Assembly: GCA_019973155.2 (NCBI GenBank)
Contig: BPQB01000012.1
Location: 62,001-126,000 of the forward strand
Length of the DNA stretch: 64,000 nucleotides
Direction: 5' to 3'
Source: Phanerochaete sordida
Lineage: Eukaryota; Basidiomycota; Agaricomycetes; Polyporales; Phanerochaetaceae
The notes below the pieces were generated by a model. The model had not been told where the DNA came from, did not search any database, and saw only the letters and a list, made by a program, of their open reading frames with translations. Positions 1 to 10,710 of this stretch are shown here, in pieces; position 1 is the first letter of the stretch; every line of letters starts with the position of its first letter. A program made the translations under genes and the position numbers.

Positions 1-661
1 ACGACAGGCTTGCCCTTCTCCTTGAGGTATGCCGGGCTGTCGAGCGCGCGCTGCTCTCGGAGAAGATGGATCCAGTCTTTCTCTATGACGCGCTGAATGC
101 GGTCCGGCGCGACACCGGAGATGTCGTACCTGCGGGGATGTGTTGGTGCATGTGCGCGCAAGGGAGGGGCAGAACGTACATGATGGCATAAACGCGGCCC
201 TCCTTCTCCGCAGCGCGGCGTACGAGTTCGCCGACCTCGTCGCGCTGGTCGCGGATGGCTTGGTTACCCTGTTCGATGTCGCATTGGCCGAGGAAGCGCT
301 GCAGGAACGCGCCATCCACGCCGTGGCGGGCCATCCAGTGGAAGTGGCGCTCGACGGTGCGCGCATTGCGGGACGAGAAGAGAAAGGCTTGCTCCCCGTT
401 TGCGTACTTGAGGCCGGGAGCCGGAAAAAGCTCTGAGGGGGAGTACTCGGAGGTATCTGGCCAGAGATCGGTATTGGGCCGTCCACCGTCAGGGATGGGG
501 TAGGTGAACCAATGCAGCCAGCCATGATGGTGTGGATCCAGCGGTTTCCCGTCGCCCGGACAGGTAAACCATCCCTGATAGCCTACGAGGAACTTGTCCT
601 GTATCGTAGATGGGTCTGCTCGCTTCAGGGTCTTTCCAGCATGCTCGCCGGAGGAGGCCAT
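1..661 (-). CDS. GH71/GH99-like glycoside hydrolase (xylosidase/arabinosidase-type), partial
   Basis: The N-terminal part of an enzyme that runs off the left edge. Exon 1 is 180-661 and exon 2 is 1-129; the 50-nt intron 130-179 (GTACGT...CGCAG) restores the frame so the product reads YAIMYDISGVAPDR. The stretch GYQGWFTCPGDG with HHGWLHWF and a PDGGRPNTDLWPD motif is typical of fungal and bacterial proteins annotated as GH71/99-like xylosidase/arabinosidase; that family assignment is from memory of the motifs. I chose the ATG at 661 because the product then begins just before the conserved IQDKFLVGYQ. An in-frame ATG at 853 would add 64 residues including a hydrophobic LLSLSLAIASFLLL stretch, so a secreted form cannot be excluded. 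Divergent from the kinase gene at 951; the 290 bp between them would hold both promoters. Confidence 0.75.
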
Positions 662-950
662 CGTCAGGAGAAGGAACGAGGCAATGGCGAGGGATAGACT
701 GAGCAGATGTTTCAGCAGGTCAGGCAGGTCGTTGTCCGTTGTCAGAGAGAGGCCAGGATGAAGGTGAGAGGCAAGACAGAGACAGTCTGGATTGAGAGCC
801 GCAGCTGCCTGTGCTGCCCTGCGAGGCGGCGCGCTTGGCCCGCTGACGCTCATTAAGCATTACCACGTAGCGAGCCTATCCTCCAGCCAGCATCGACCAT
901 CGTCCTTCACCGTCTCCCTTGTCGACGACGACTCTTTTCGCATCGCCGCA

Positions 951-1848
951 ATGGACCAGATCGCCTCCGACCTCGCCGACTTCCTCGTGACGCGCTTTGC
1001 GACGTTCGTGACTCTCCGCCCGCCTCGCCTCGCCTCACGCTAACTCAAGAGCGGCGATGGCTGCACACGACGTCCAGGATCCCAGCCACGCACCGACTTA
1101 TCGTAGGAATCGCCGGAGTTCCCGCGTCGGGCAAATCCACACTCGCACAGATGCTTGTCGACCACACGAACGCGCTGCTCAGCGGCACTCCGGACGAGGG
1201 TGCCGCGATCCTCGTAGGCCTGGACGGCTGGCACCTCACGCGGGCGCAGCTCGACCAGTTCCCGGATGCGAAGCTCGCGCATGACAGGCGCGGGGCGCAC
1301 TGGACCTTCGACGGCCAATCCTACGTCGAGTTCGTCAGGGAGCTTCGAGTGCCGCTGAACACGCTCGCCGCCGCGGCTGGAGGGCAAGAGGCCGTCATCT
1401 ACGCCCCCTCGTTCTCCCATGAGCTCAAAGACCCTGCACCACGCGCAGTCGCCATACATCCAAAACATAGGATCGTCATTATTGAGGGGCTGTACACGTT
1501 CCTCGGTATCGAGCCATGGGTTGAAGCCGCACAACTGCTGGACGAGAGGTGGTGGGTGGGTATCAGCGAGGAGGAGGCGAAGGAGCGGCTTGTAAAGCGG
1601 CATGTCATCAGCGGCGTTGCAAAAGATCTGGAGGAAGCGGTATGGAGGGCGACAGAAAATGATGCTCCGAGTACGTCGTCCACCGCTCTCTCGTATGACA
1701 TATGCTGAGCGATCTGCTGGTCATAGACGGCCGTTTCATCAAAGAGAACATGCTACAACCAACGAGGATCATATCCAGCGTAGAAGACCCAGTGTTGAAG
1801 TCGCCGGGATTATCATGTCCGACCAGCTTGCCCCAACACCTGTCATGA
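951..1848 (+). CDS. P-loop kinase of the uridine kinase/phosphoribulokinase family (Yfh7-like)
   Basis: Exons 951-1007, 1052-1670 and 1727-1848 give 265 aa. Introns are 44 and 56 nt; the first carries a CTAAC branch-like site. Exon 2 encodes a Walker A loop, GIAGVPASGKST, near residue 38. It is followed by LDGWHLTR, by an ATP/substrate-binding region with VIIEGLYTFL, and by a lid-like stretch EEEAKERLVKRHVISG. This order is that of the uridine kinase/PRK/pantothenate kinase superfamily and especially of small fungal kinases such as Yfh7, whose substrate is not settled. Exon 3 (NGRFIKENML...) is supported by the split Asn codon. It is convergent with APC11, with 129 bp between the stop codons. 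The substrate cannot be told from sequence. Confidence 0.82.
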
Positions 1849-1977
1849 CAAAGGGAAAAGCGAGTAAGCCAGAGCGCAGACTCGCCCTGTGCCGAATACT
1901 CAGTGCAAATGTTGTATTACAATCCGAATGCTATTGCTACACAGAAGGCGTGAACGAGGGTATATGGTGGTCGTCGG

Positions 1978-2393
1978 CTATCGTACAGTCGAGGCTGTTT
2001 GGCCCGCGTCGACTTTCCTTTCCGCGGTCACTAAACAGAGTAAGGTCAGGTGCGAAATGCGAAATAAGACGTGTGCGTACCCCAAGGTCTTCGGTCCATA
2101 GGACACTGCTGCTTCGAGGCCGCAGTCCCGAGCCACTTCAACAAGCAGTGCATATGGAAGACATGGCTGCATTCGCCCCAGACTGCCACGGCTCATCAGT
2201 AGAGTCGAGACAGAGGCAAAGTCAGATGCGTACTGAGAGGACAGTCATCTCCAGGCATCTTGCATGATGGACAGCATCCCTCGTATGGCACGCGGCAGAT
2301 ACCACAGACGTCGCCCTCGTCGTCCACTTCGTTCGAGCCGATGTCCCACCGCCACTGTGCGATTGCATGCCAGTTCTTGATAGTAACCTTCAT
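1978..2393 (-). CDS. apc11: Anaphase-promoting complex subunit 11 (RING-H2)
   Basis: Exons 2234-2393, 2081-2182 and 1978-2030 give 104 aa. The product starts MKVTIKNWHAIAQWRWD and continues through CGICRVPYEGCCPSC, then in exon 2 WGECSHVFHMHCLLKW and QQCPMDRRPW. These are the zinc-binding Cys/His residues of the Apc11 RING-H2 domain. Apc11 pairs with the cullin Apc2 to form the catalytic core of the APC/C ubiquitin ligase, which drives mitotic exit in the nucleus. All Cys/His ligands expected by the family are visible across the two splice junctions, each GT...AG. The protein continues after RRPW as VTAERKVDAGQTASTVR, about 20 residues more than the usual ~84-residue Apc11; the tail exon is supported by a clean acceptor (TTTAG) and a correct phase. 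Convergent with the kinase gene. Confidence 0.93.
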
Positions 2394-2850
2394 TTTTCTG
2401 AACTAGTGAAAGTGCAGGGTAAGAGGTAGTCTGCTCTGGATCTGTAGGAACGCGAGAGTGGAGGTCGAGAGCTAGGATTGGCGCGTCTCAGGCGCGTCAG
2501 CTCGCGTGTCGAGACCCGGAACACCTCACGTGATGTTAAGCTTGGGGTCTCAACGCCACGAAGCCTCTGGCAGACGCCCACAGACGTTGTTCTTCCTCCG
2601 CCATCGTTCGGATTCGGTCCCTCTGTTTCGAGCCAACGAACCATCTTGCTGTCCGCGACTCATACAGTGCATTAATGCTAGCACAGCGACCTTTCGTGAC
2701 TTCTCTGCAATGCATCTCAAAAAGTGAAGCCCAAGCTGAAAGAGCGCTCCGCGACTACAACATGAAGATCAAAGTAAAGCTGGAAGCTGCCCTAGGCGCA
2801 GCTCACACGGGATCTCGGCTCTCAGTAGCCTCTTTTTTGTGCTCTCCCTT
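2394..2850. other. Intergenic, no gene seen
   Basis: Between the APC11 start and the SSP1 stop. Only short, unconvincing frames. It contains one copy of the short motif ACGCCACGAAGCC (2553-2565) that recurs near 4480 and 40301. Confidence 0.6.
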
Positions 2851-3412
2851 CTACTCAATGGCCACTGGGATGGAAGTAACACCAAGTTCCTCAGGAACGT
2901 GTCCCTAATCAGAGGTCAGCCGGATTCAAACTTGCAGCTCAGATCAGATCACTAACCGGGCAGTCTGTAAAGATCTGTACGACACTCAAGTGACCGGGGC
3001 CGGTGTAACCGATGTCAGGCAGCGTCAGGCTGCTCGGAGGCGGAATGCCGACCTGGGGCAAGCCTTCACGCACCGCATAAGCCGAGAAACGTACGCGCTC
3101 TCTGGAACACTGACCGTAGTTGGCAACGAAGTACTCGCCAAAGTCGTAGATGGCGTACGGGAGGTAGCCGTCGGAGGTGACGTCGTCGTAGCTCGGGTCG
3201 CCCTCGGTGGCGAAGACCCTGAACCTGTTGTAGGCCTCGTTGCACCAGTTGCTGACGTTGTACTGGAAGGCGAAAGGCACGCCCTGACTGATGACGGTAC
3301 TGCGTGCGGGTGCCGCGATAGTACCCATGTAGGGGCTCTTGGGCGGTTTCTGGGCCGCGACCGAGGCCGACGCAATGGCGAATAGCGGGAGGACGGCGGC
3401 GAAGAACTTCAT
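2851..3412 (-). CDS. Small secreted protein SSP1 (cluster family member 1)
   Basis: Exons 3115-3412, 2957-3063 and 2851-2904 give 152 aa. Residues 1-20 (MKFFAAVLPLFAIASASVAA) are a signal peptide. The mature part carries the family signature: a GTIAAP start, a FQYNVSNWC element, YDFGEYFVANYG at the exon 1 end, LPQVGIPPPSSL at the exon 2 start, LSVVQIFTDCP at its end, and a final exon reading PGHVPEELGVTSIPVAIE. Two cysteines (NWC and DCP) are conserved across the cluster and could form a disulfide. Intron positions and phases match SSP2-SSP5, and exon 2 (107 nt) and exon 3 (54 nt) are the same length as in SSP2. A TATA-like GATAAAAGG sits about 70 bp upstream. I do not recognise a named domain; function unknown, secretion likely. 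Confidence 0.85.
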
Positions 3413-5098
3413 GCTTGCGTAGGTGAGTGTAGAGAGGGCTTCGAAGGCTGGTCGCTGGTCTGACCGGTGCAGGCACTGAGCCTTTTATCGTCTCGACGCC
3501 CTCGAAGAACGGCTGATGGATACTTGGCTATCCCTTCTAGCACCGCCGACCGAGAGTGGATCCTTGATCTGCACCCGCAGCTCGCTACCGCACACGCTTT
3601 ACAAAATCCTGAATATGACATCTTCGCGGCGAACACGACAGTTATCGGTTCCGTTTTCGCTTTGTGCGACAGCGACGCCTCGTTGCAGAAGTATGCCACG
3701 CAGCGTGCGAGAGCTGATGCAGGTGACCACGTTCAAGCACAACGTGTGTCGCCCAGCTAATGTAATTTTGGTAGGGACGCGTAACGACTCGGCGGCCTGC
3801 CGAGGTGAGACTGGTATGCTAAACCGCTATCGGTTGCCACTCGCTACCAATCATCCAGCCGCTGCCGTTATAGCACACCTATAGCCTGTCTAGTTGCCTG
3901 CACCTCTGTAAAAGTAAGTCATCGCTTACTTGGACTCCTTAAATGTCAGACGCTGCTGACAGGATGCCGAGCTCTCACCACTAGGTTGTTACAAGGTATC
4001 GGATCGAGACGTGCTACTAATGACAAGCACATGGGAATTTCAGGCAGCACGCGTTGTGGGTATCATGTTTCCATACGCACTTCAGCGCATGACCGTATGC
4101 TGAGCGGCGCCGAAATTGCACGCTAGTAGGATGCTACGCTGTTTCGATGCCCTCTAAACGCGTTTCCGCTGCCATTCAACTATACACTCTGTCCGATTTC
4201 CTGTTCCATAGCACGAGGTGGCAGCTATCGCCTCGGTTGTCCATTTTGTTTTGGTCAATTTTTGTCATGCATTCGGTGTGGTTTGCCGTATGGACTCTGG
4301 TCCAATCTTCGATTTTTCGTACAGGGCGTGCGAATATACTCTAAACCAGTCTCTCATTGACCTTGTCCGTGAATGGTTCTCGAAGGTAACTCAAATGCCC
4401 GCATATCCCAGGAGTCCAGGACTGTCTATGGTGGTAGGACCCTTGACACTGCACGCGGGGCAGCTCTCGGGGTCGCCTCACGCCACGAAGCCTCAGCCGA
4501 GCGCCCGTCAATGTTGTCTTTTTACCATCACCACCTGCAGCTAGTTCTCGTCTTCCGGCCTATATGTCCTCCGTACTATGCAAAATCCATGCCATACGTA
4601 AATAATGTGAAGGTGTAAACTACCCTGGGTTGATCTGTCGTTCGAAAGCGAGCGACGATCCGACCCTGGCCTATTCAAAGCACCCACTTCTCCGTTATCT
4701 GAGTAAGCCTAAGCCTTACGGCGAACTCGCTTCCTGACAGCCCTTATGTCCGTTTTCTCTGACCCATGTGCTCAGTTGACAGCCTCCATGAGCGGGATCT
4801 GCGGGCGTTCGGTTGCATTACAGCCCACCATCCGATATGCTTGCGTTCTGCGATGCGTGCGAATCGAGCCTGAAAACACTTGGGAAACTCGACGACTTCA
4901 GGCTGTATTACGGGCAAGGAAGAAAGAGTAGTGACTACGGTAAGACTCTAGTCTATGCAAGTGTCCTGCGGAAGAGTCCAACCACTACCCAGAACGCATG
5001 GAGAGGAGAGGAAGTCCGAGGGTCATACACCACGTCCTTTGTTTCAGAGTTCTACGCTCTAAAGTCTATGAAGCGCTTTGCTGGACGTTCTGACGCCT
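3413..5098. other. Intergenic, no gene seen
   Basis: About 1.7 kb between SSP1 and SSP2. Short open frames on both strands lack recognisable motifs or credible splicing. A second copy of the short motif ACGCCACGAAGCC lies at 4480-4492. Confidence 0.55.
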
Positions 5099-5657
5099 TT
5101 ACTGCATGGTGATTGGCACGGAGGTGAGGCCGATCTCCCCAGTGACGCCACCCTGACAGAAGGTGAGCTACTCCACAATTCTATGTCGGGCGCGCGGACT
5201 CACAGGACAGCTAGAGAACGGTTCGACAACGGTCAGGAATGCCGGTCCCGAAGCCGCGGAGACGGGCACGATGAGAGAGCTGGGCGGCGGGGTGCCGGAC
5301 GCCGGCAGGCCTGCGCGAGAGATCGTAAGTCACCTTCACCCTCGGTTCGGACGATCACTAACCAAAGTTCGCAATAGTGAACTCGCCGAAGCTAACGAGC
5401 GCAGTAGAGATGTTTCCCTCGCTGTCGACGTCGTCGATGGTCGGCTCGGTCTCCGTGAGGAAGACTTTGAAGTTGTTGTAGCCCTCCTCGCACCAGTTCA
5501 CGACGTTGAACTTGAACGGGATGGAGGAGCCGGGGCTGACAATGACGTCCGAGGTCGGCGCTGCGATGCTGCCCATGATGGGGGCGGGGGTCACTGGTGC
5601 GCTGAACGTGGGGGCAAGGGCGGCGAAGAGAGGGAGAATGGCGGCGATGAACTGCAT
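5099..5657 (-). CDS. Small secreted protein SSP2 (cluster family member 2)
   Basis: Exons 5363-5657, 5204-5310 and 5099-5152 give 151 aa. It has a signal peptide (MQFIAAILPLFAALAPTFSA), then MGSIAAP, FKFNVVNWCEEGYNNFKVFL, a FGEFTIANFG exon end, LPASGTPPPSSL, LTVVEPFSSCP and a last exon GGVTGEIGLTSVPITMQ. It is the closest paralogue of SSP1: same strand, same exon 2 and 3 lengths, same two conserved cysteines. Introns of 51-52 nt start GTTAGT and GTGAGT. A TATA box (TATAAA, minus strand, 5751-5756) lies about 95 bp upstream of the ATG, as is usual for inducible fungal genes. Unknown function. Confidence 0.85.
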
Positions 5658-5750
5658 CTTCAGTGGGCTTGCAGGTGAGTTTGAAGTGGAGTGTCTGTTG
5701 AGTGAAGGCTGAGTTGCTTGCTGCAGACTGTCCTACCTCGAGTCTTGCTC

Positions 5751-5756
5751 TTTATA
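5751..5756 (-). promoter_or_regulatory. TATA box of SSP2
   Basis: TATAAA read on the minus strand, about 95 bp upstream of the SSP2 start codon. Confidence 0.5.
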
Positions 5757-8321
5757 CACCCACCGCAACTGATCATTTCCTCGCAATATCGCATTGCCAT
5801 CTACAGCAGCAGAATTAGGGCAGTTAGCACCTCTATCCTGCCTTGTCGCCCGTCGACCTCCGATGCTTCCAGGGATGCCTAGATGCCGCTGCTGCACACT
5901 CGGCGCCCGATGGACAGCTTCCTGACGTGACTGACAGAGGATGCATCCGTTTACCATGTGCAGCAATGCGCCCTACCGTGCGCGCAATCCAGGGTCGAGT
6001 CCCCATCCTGGGCGACACTCGTCTTTCCTTCCGTTCGAGACTGGCCGCCCGTGGAACGTGGGCTGCGACTGCCTGGGAACCCATCGCGCCCTCAGCTTCT
6101 CGCCGTCGCACTCTGCCGTGCGCGGCATGCTTTGCGCATGGGCTGCCCACGGCGATTGGTCCGACGACGACGAGAACGAAGACGAGCCCGATCATAGTGT
6201 GGTCTGGCCTGGGGCAGGGCTTGCGATGAGAGCACAGGTCTGCCCCTTAATCGCCAATGCACATCCTGGCTCCACTGACTGTATGTCCTCAGCGCGACAA
6301 TCCACTCTACTAGGCGCGGTGGAGCCGTGCTCTGGGCTTTCGAAGGATAATGTACGGCGGATTGCTCCGGGGGCAGTACCAAGCTTCCTGTTTGATCTTA
6401 CAATTCGAAGGGGCCATTGGTGCCATTGGTGCGATCCGTCCCCCTGCGATTCGCTCAGTCACTAAACTCAGCTTGATGGTTGGCCAGGTTGCTCTCACGC
6501 ATGCTCGTCGCCATCTGGTCAAGCCGCAATGTGCTTGCCAGTGCCGTAACTTGAGTTCCTGAGCTGCCGAATCTCAACGGCCTGTGCTATCGTCGAAGTG
6601 CTGTACGCGTGCGTCCAGCTGTCGAACTGTCAATTCAGCAACGGTACTGCCAGCGCTCCAGGCCCTTCGCGTCAGGTCCTCGCCGTCTTCGCGCCTTTCC
6701 GACCCCTGCCGGTCTTTCCGCATTATTACAATTTAAGGGGAAGCTGAGGCCGCTCATCGACAGACTCGGATCAGTAAGATTCCCCGAAGCGCACTTATCG
6801 CCGGTCTTTCACATCGAGGAAGAAAGCCTATCGAAGCGCCGGGCTTCCGCTGACGATGAGTGGTAAGCTCTCAAACATACTGCCTATTCTTACACCGCGA
6901 CAACACTCAATTTTCCATTCCTAGAACCAGAACGCCACTCTCTCTTGGTGTCGAGACACCATGTCCGTCGCCGCACGCTGATCACCACCGCCGTTCGCCA
7001 TATCGCACAGAATCAGTGGCTCGGCGCCCTAAGGCCTGCTCTTCTCAGCTCTTCTAGTCCCCCCTGACGTGGGTACGGCGCGCGTTGGCAGGTCCGCGCA
7101 TCGTGTGTGCGGCATGATACGCGCGCAGAAACGTGGCCGAAGCGGGCTGTCTCAAACGCCTTGACTGACAGCCCTGCGGGGAGCGCGGCCTGCGCTGGGG
7201 ACGGAAACGGCCAGGGATGACCCCAAGGCACCCGCCCTCGCCCTCAGTCATTGGTGCAGAACTCTCCGTGGCGCCTCATTCACTTCCGTACGTAGTTCGC
7301 ACGCAGGTGGATGTGGCGGTGCGGTACTGAACTCTGCTCATGAACTAGGCTCGCATGTTGCGTCCCCCTTCGTGGTCTCTGCGCACTTCACTTCCATGCA
7401 AACGGATATGAAAGTTCTCCCGCGTCAAATTTCGCACGAAATTGAAGTCACTGAACTCTAGCGGTATGTTGCAGGAGGTGTTTTGAACCTTACAATCGAA
7501 GGCTTGCCGTAACGGCTTGACCTTGGGACTCGCGTATGTGACGAACGTTGCCTGCTGCCTAACGGCGTCTCATCCTGGAATCCTTTCGCTGTTCTCTGAC
7601 TGCGCCTGGCCCAGCACACAGGTATACATGGCCGATTGCTTGATTGTCAACTTGACGTCATTCTTACGGCGTCCGTATGGTCAGCCTTCAGCCGCCTCAC
7701 TGCCGCTTGCCACCCTGGCCGGGCATCACCTCCAGAAATAATGGGCATCCAGGCAAGCCTGCACAGTGTTCCAGTCGCGGTGCCTGGTGCAAGGCTCGGG
7801 TACGTGGCCTATCCATGCCTGAAGGTCGTGTCGCCCTGGCTCTATCAGGCTGACAAGAGTACCGCCAAAGCAGCATACCCGGACCGACGGCGTCTTCAAT
7901 CCTACTGCGCTCGAAACTTTACACTCTATCGAGAGGCGCAACGCTCGTGACCGCAGGGTCGCCATCCCGCCGTTTCATGCTTGCGACGCAAGTCGCGACA
8001 TGGAGCCTTGTACGGCGGCGACGACGCTCCGTGGCGCGGAGAAACCTGTCTAGCCTGAGGCATGCAATTACGGATAGCTGACTAACGTCCTCAAAGCTCT
8101 CCAGGACAGGCTTGGTCGCCGTGCGCGACCGATAGCTGTGCTACTTGGCATGTCCAAGCAACGTCTTACGCTCTTCATTCCACCGTGGTCGCTACTCTTG
8201 CGTCGGTAGTTTAAGGAGGTATGTGCTACGCCAGAATGTTGACTCTGGATGAGGCTACACCACTAAATATTTTCATCGGCAGGCCGGCGGCGTCGGAGGC
8301 CGTGGCGCACGTCCTCAAGCG

Positions 8322-8328
8322 TATAAAG
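8322..8328 (+). promoter_or_regulatory. TATA box of SSP3
   Basis: TATAAAG, 77 bp upstream of the SSP3 ATG at 8399. Confidence 0.5.
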
Positions 8329-8398
8329 GAAAGCAGCAGTGAACAAAGGTCCCTCAGCGTCAGCAAGCAGCAGCCCTCGAAACCCCCAAGTGTACAAT

Positions 8399-8993
8399 AT
8401 GATTTTCACCGCCATCTTCACCGCACTCGTCGCGTTTCTCGCCTCTTCGGCGGCGGCGACGCCCCTCGAGAAGCGCGTCACCGTACGCGACGGCACTATC
8501 GCCTCTCCCACGGATGGCACCGTCGTCAGCCCCGGCAACTCCTACGCCTTCCAGTACAATTTGATCAACTGGTGCCAGGCGGGATACACATCCTTCGATG
8601 TTTATCTCCTCGATAACGAACCCACGGCCGCCAGCATGAACACTACCCAAGGCTTCACCGACTACGTCTATTACTACGGGAGGTACACTGTCGACAATTT
8701 CCCTGGTAAATACCACTTATTCTCAGACGAGGCTGATGCTGAATACTGGATCTACGCAGACGGTCTCCCGCCCATGGGTACCCCTCCTCCCTCAACCCTA
8801 CCTATGCTTGACATAGGCTCATCGTATGACGGCCAGGATATTTGGCTGACTGTCGTGCAGACCGAGCTCTACTGCCCGGTACGCTCTTCACATCTCTGCC
8901 CTCGACTGAAACGTGATTCTGACGCGCGGGCCGTAGCCTGACGGCCATACCGAATACATGCTCGCGTCCAACAATATGGTCTACAGCGCGTAG
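8399..8993 (+). CDS. Small secreted protein SSP3 (cluster family member 3)
   Basis: Exons 8399-8705, 8760-8878 and 8937-8993 give 160 aa. A signal peptide (MIFTAIFTALVAFLASSAAA) is followed by TPLEKR, a dibasic site suitable for Kex2-type processing. The mature protein shows GTIASPTDGTVVSPG, YNLINWCQAGYTSFDVYLLD, EPTAASMNTTQGFTDY, DNFP at the exon 1 end, GLPPMGTPPPSTL in exon 2, IWLTVVQTELYCP, and a last exon PDGHTEYMLASNNMVYSA. An N-glycosylation sequon (NTT) is present. The three-exon structure is shared with the rest of the cluster; exon 2 (119 nt) equals that of SSP4. An alternative in-frame ATG upstream is disfavoured because the signal peptide begins at 8399. Function unknown. Confidence 0.87.
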
Positions 8994-9492
8994 AGGCTAT
9001 ACATGCTCGCTACAAGGCTCCGTATGAACGATATATGTGTCTGAATAGATGTATCGAGCTATCCTTTGCGCGTTTCACAGAGGTCCTTGGCTCCCGGTTC
9101 CACGGGCATTACACTCTCCCATGTAGTGTGTGTGTTGCGTATGGTCGGCGGATGACCCAATTTATTCCGAAGATATGCTCCTGCGACATTGGCGGTGGGT
9201 TGCGCTATCGCGGGTGGGGTACAGCGTCAAGGGACGTGCAGCGCGGTTCGCGTCCACAGACTTGTTTCAGCAGCGCGATCAGATCATCCTTGGCGGGAGG
9301 ATGTGCTTGTGGCCTCGCATGAGGCCTGCGGGCAGACCAGAAGCTTCCGAGTCGCGAGATTTGCTGATACTCGCCCGCCCATAGATCAGCATGTGCACCC
9401 TCCTCGGGCGGTGCGCTTCCGACACGGAGCAGCGGCTATATATCCACCGCGTCGCTGCGCAAGCCTGCACGCCACACACCCTCAAGTGCAAG
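8994..9492. other. Intergenic with putative promoter of the downstream hydrolase
   Basis: No gene seen. A TATATAT stretch near 9437 lies about 55 bp upstream of the hydrolase ATG at 9493. Confidence 0.5.
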
Positions 9493-10531
9493 ATGGCTCC
9501 TCCGGTGACCGAAGGCGAAGCACCGTTCCGCGTCCCTGGCGTCGATAAGCCGTGCGCGACATGGTACAAGGTCGTCGGCGACCTCAAGGCGAGCAAGAAG
9601 CTCCCGCTCGTGACACTGCACGGCGGGCCTGGCTTCGCACACGACTACCTGCTCCCGCTCGTCGACCTCGCGGGCGCGCCGTACGACACTCCCGTCGTAT
9701 TCTATGACCAACTCGGAGGCGGGCGCAGCACACACCTCCCCGAGAAGAAGGGCGACGAGGCGTTCTGGTCCGAGCAGCTCTTCGAGGACGAGTTCTACAA
9801 CCTCCTGAAACACCTCGGGATCGTGGAATACGATCTCCTCGGACACTCCTGGGGCGGCATGCTCGCCGAGCGCATCGCGACGAAGCACCCCAAGGGCCTC
9901 CGCAGGCTCGTGCTCACCGACTCGCTCGCTAACATGAAGACGTGGGCCGAGTCGGCTCGCAAGCTACTTGCCAAGCTCCCGAAGGAGATCCAGGTGCGGA
10001 TCTATCCCTATTACATCCAACCAAGGATGCTGTGGGCGCTGAACGAGCCATACAGGATGCCGTCGAGAAACATGATAAGAATGGCACAACCGAGGATCCA
10101 GAGTACCAGGCCGCGATCGCGGAGTTCTTCAAGGCGTACGTCCTGCGCGTCGATCCCTGGCCCGCCGAGTTCTTGCATGTCCTCGAACTGTACGAGAAGG
10201 ATCCGACGGTATACCACACCATGTACGTATCGGTCTTTTGACGGGCTTCACGCGTCCGGTGACTTATCGGCGTGCAACCAGGCTGGGTCCATCCGAGTTC
10301 AACATCACCGGTTCGCTTAAGAACTGGGACATCATCAAGGAGTTGCACAAGATCAATGTACCAACCTTGGTGCTGAATGGACGGCACGACGAAGCGACGG
10401 ACGAGGTCGTTGCACCCTTGTTTTGGCACATCCCCAAGGTACGGTGGTACACCTTCCCCGACAGCAGCCACATGCCGTACTGGGAGGAACGCGAGGCGTA
10501 TATGAAGTTCGTCGCCGAATTTCTCGAGTGA
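9493..10531 (+). CDS. Alpha/beta hydrolase, proline iminopeptidase/amidase-like (peptidase S33 type), copy A
   Basis: Exons 9493-9993, 10056-10222 and 10282-10531 give 305 aa. The fold signatures are clear: an oxyanion-loop HGGPGFAHDY, YDQLGGGRST, nucleophile elbow GHSWGG near residue 121, an acidic residue in NGRHDEATDEV and the catalytic His in SSHMPYW near the C-terminus. This is the S33 proline iminopeptidase/L-amino-acid amidase pattern, so it probably removes N-terminal proline or hydrolyses small amides in the cytosol; no signal peptide is seen. The first intron (9994-10055) has several AG options; I used the one after a GCTGAAC branch-like site, which gives EIQDAVEKHDKNG and matches copy B. 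Copy B lies tail to tail 179 bp away with identical exon 1 and exon 2 lengths. Confidence 0.9.
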
Positions 10532-10710
10532 ACTTCGCAGAGAGGAGCAGCAACGGAACACGGACTCTTGGCGTCGCGGGTATCGTACATAGGATTCTGG
10601 AAATTCTCGAGGAGTCAATAAACGTGTCGAGACTGTGAAGGAGGAAGAGCTTTCGCGCGCGTTTCGATTGTCTACGCGGACCGAGCTCTGCACTTCGTCC
10701 GTCCTGGAAT

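Larger units (their letters stand above)
5658..8398. other. Long intergenic region (2.7 kb), no gene seen
   Basis: Apart from the SSP2 TATA box near its left end and the SSP3 TATA box near its right end, I see no protein with recognisable motifs and no spliceable chain of exons. It may hold promoters, unrecognised non-coding RNA or decayed sequence. Confidence 0.5.

Noticed and set aside
5985..6010. A GGGTCGAGTCCCC stretch resembling a tRNA T-loop/B box
   Set aside because: The flanking bases do not form a T stem and no acceptor, D or anticodon arm fits upstream.
10026..10055. Alternative acceptor at 10025 in hydrolase copy A
   Set aside because: It would leave a 32-nt intron and insert ten residues absent from copy B; the acceptor at 10055 follows a branch-like site.
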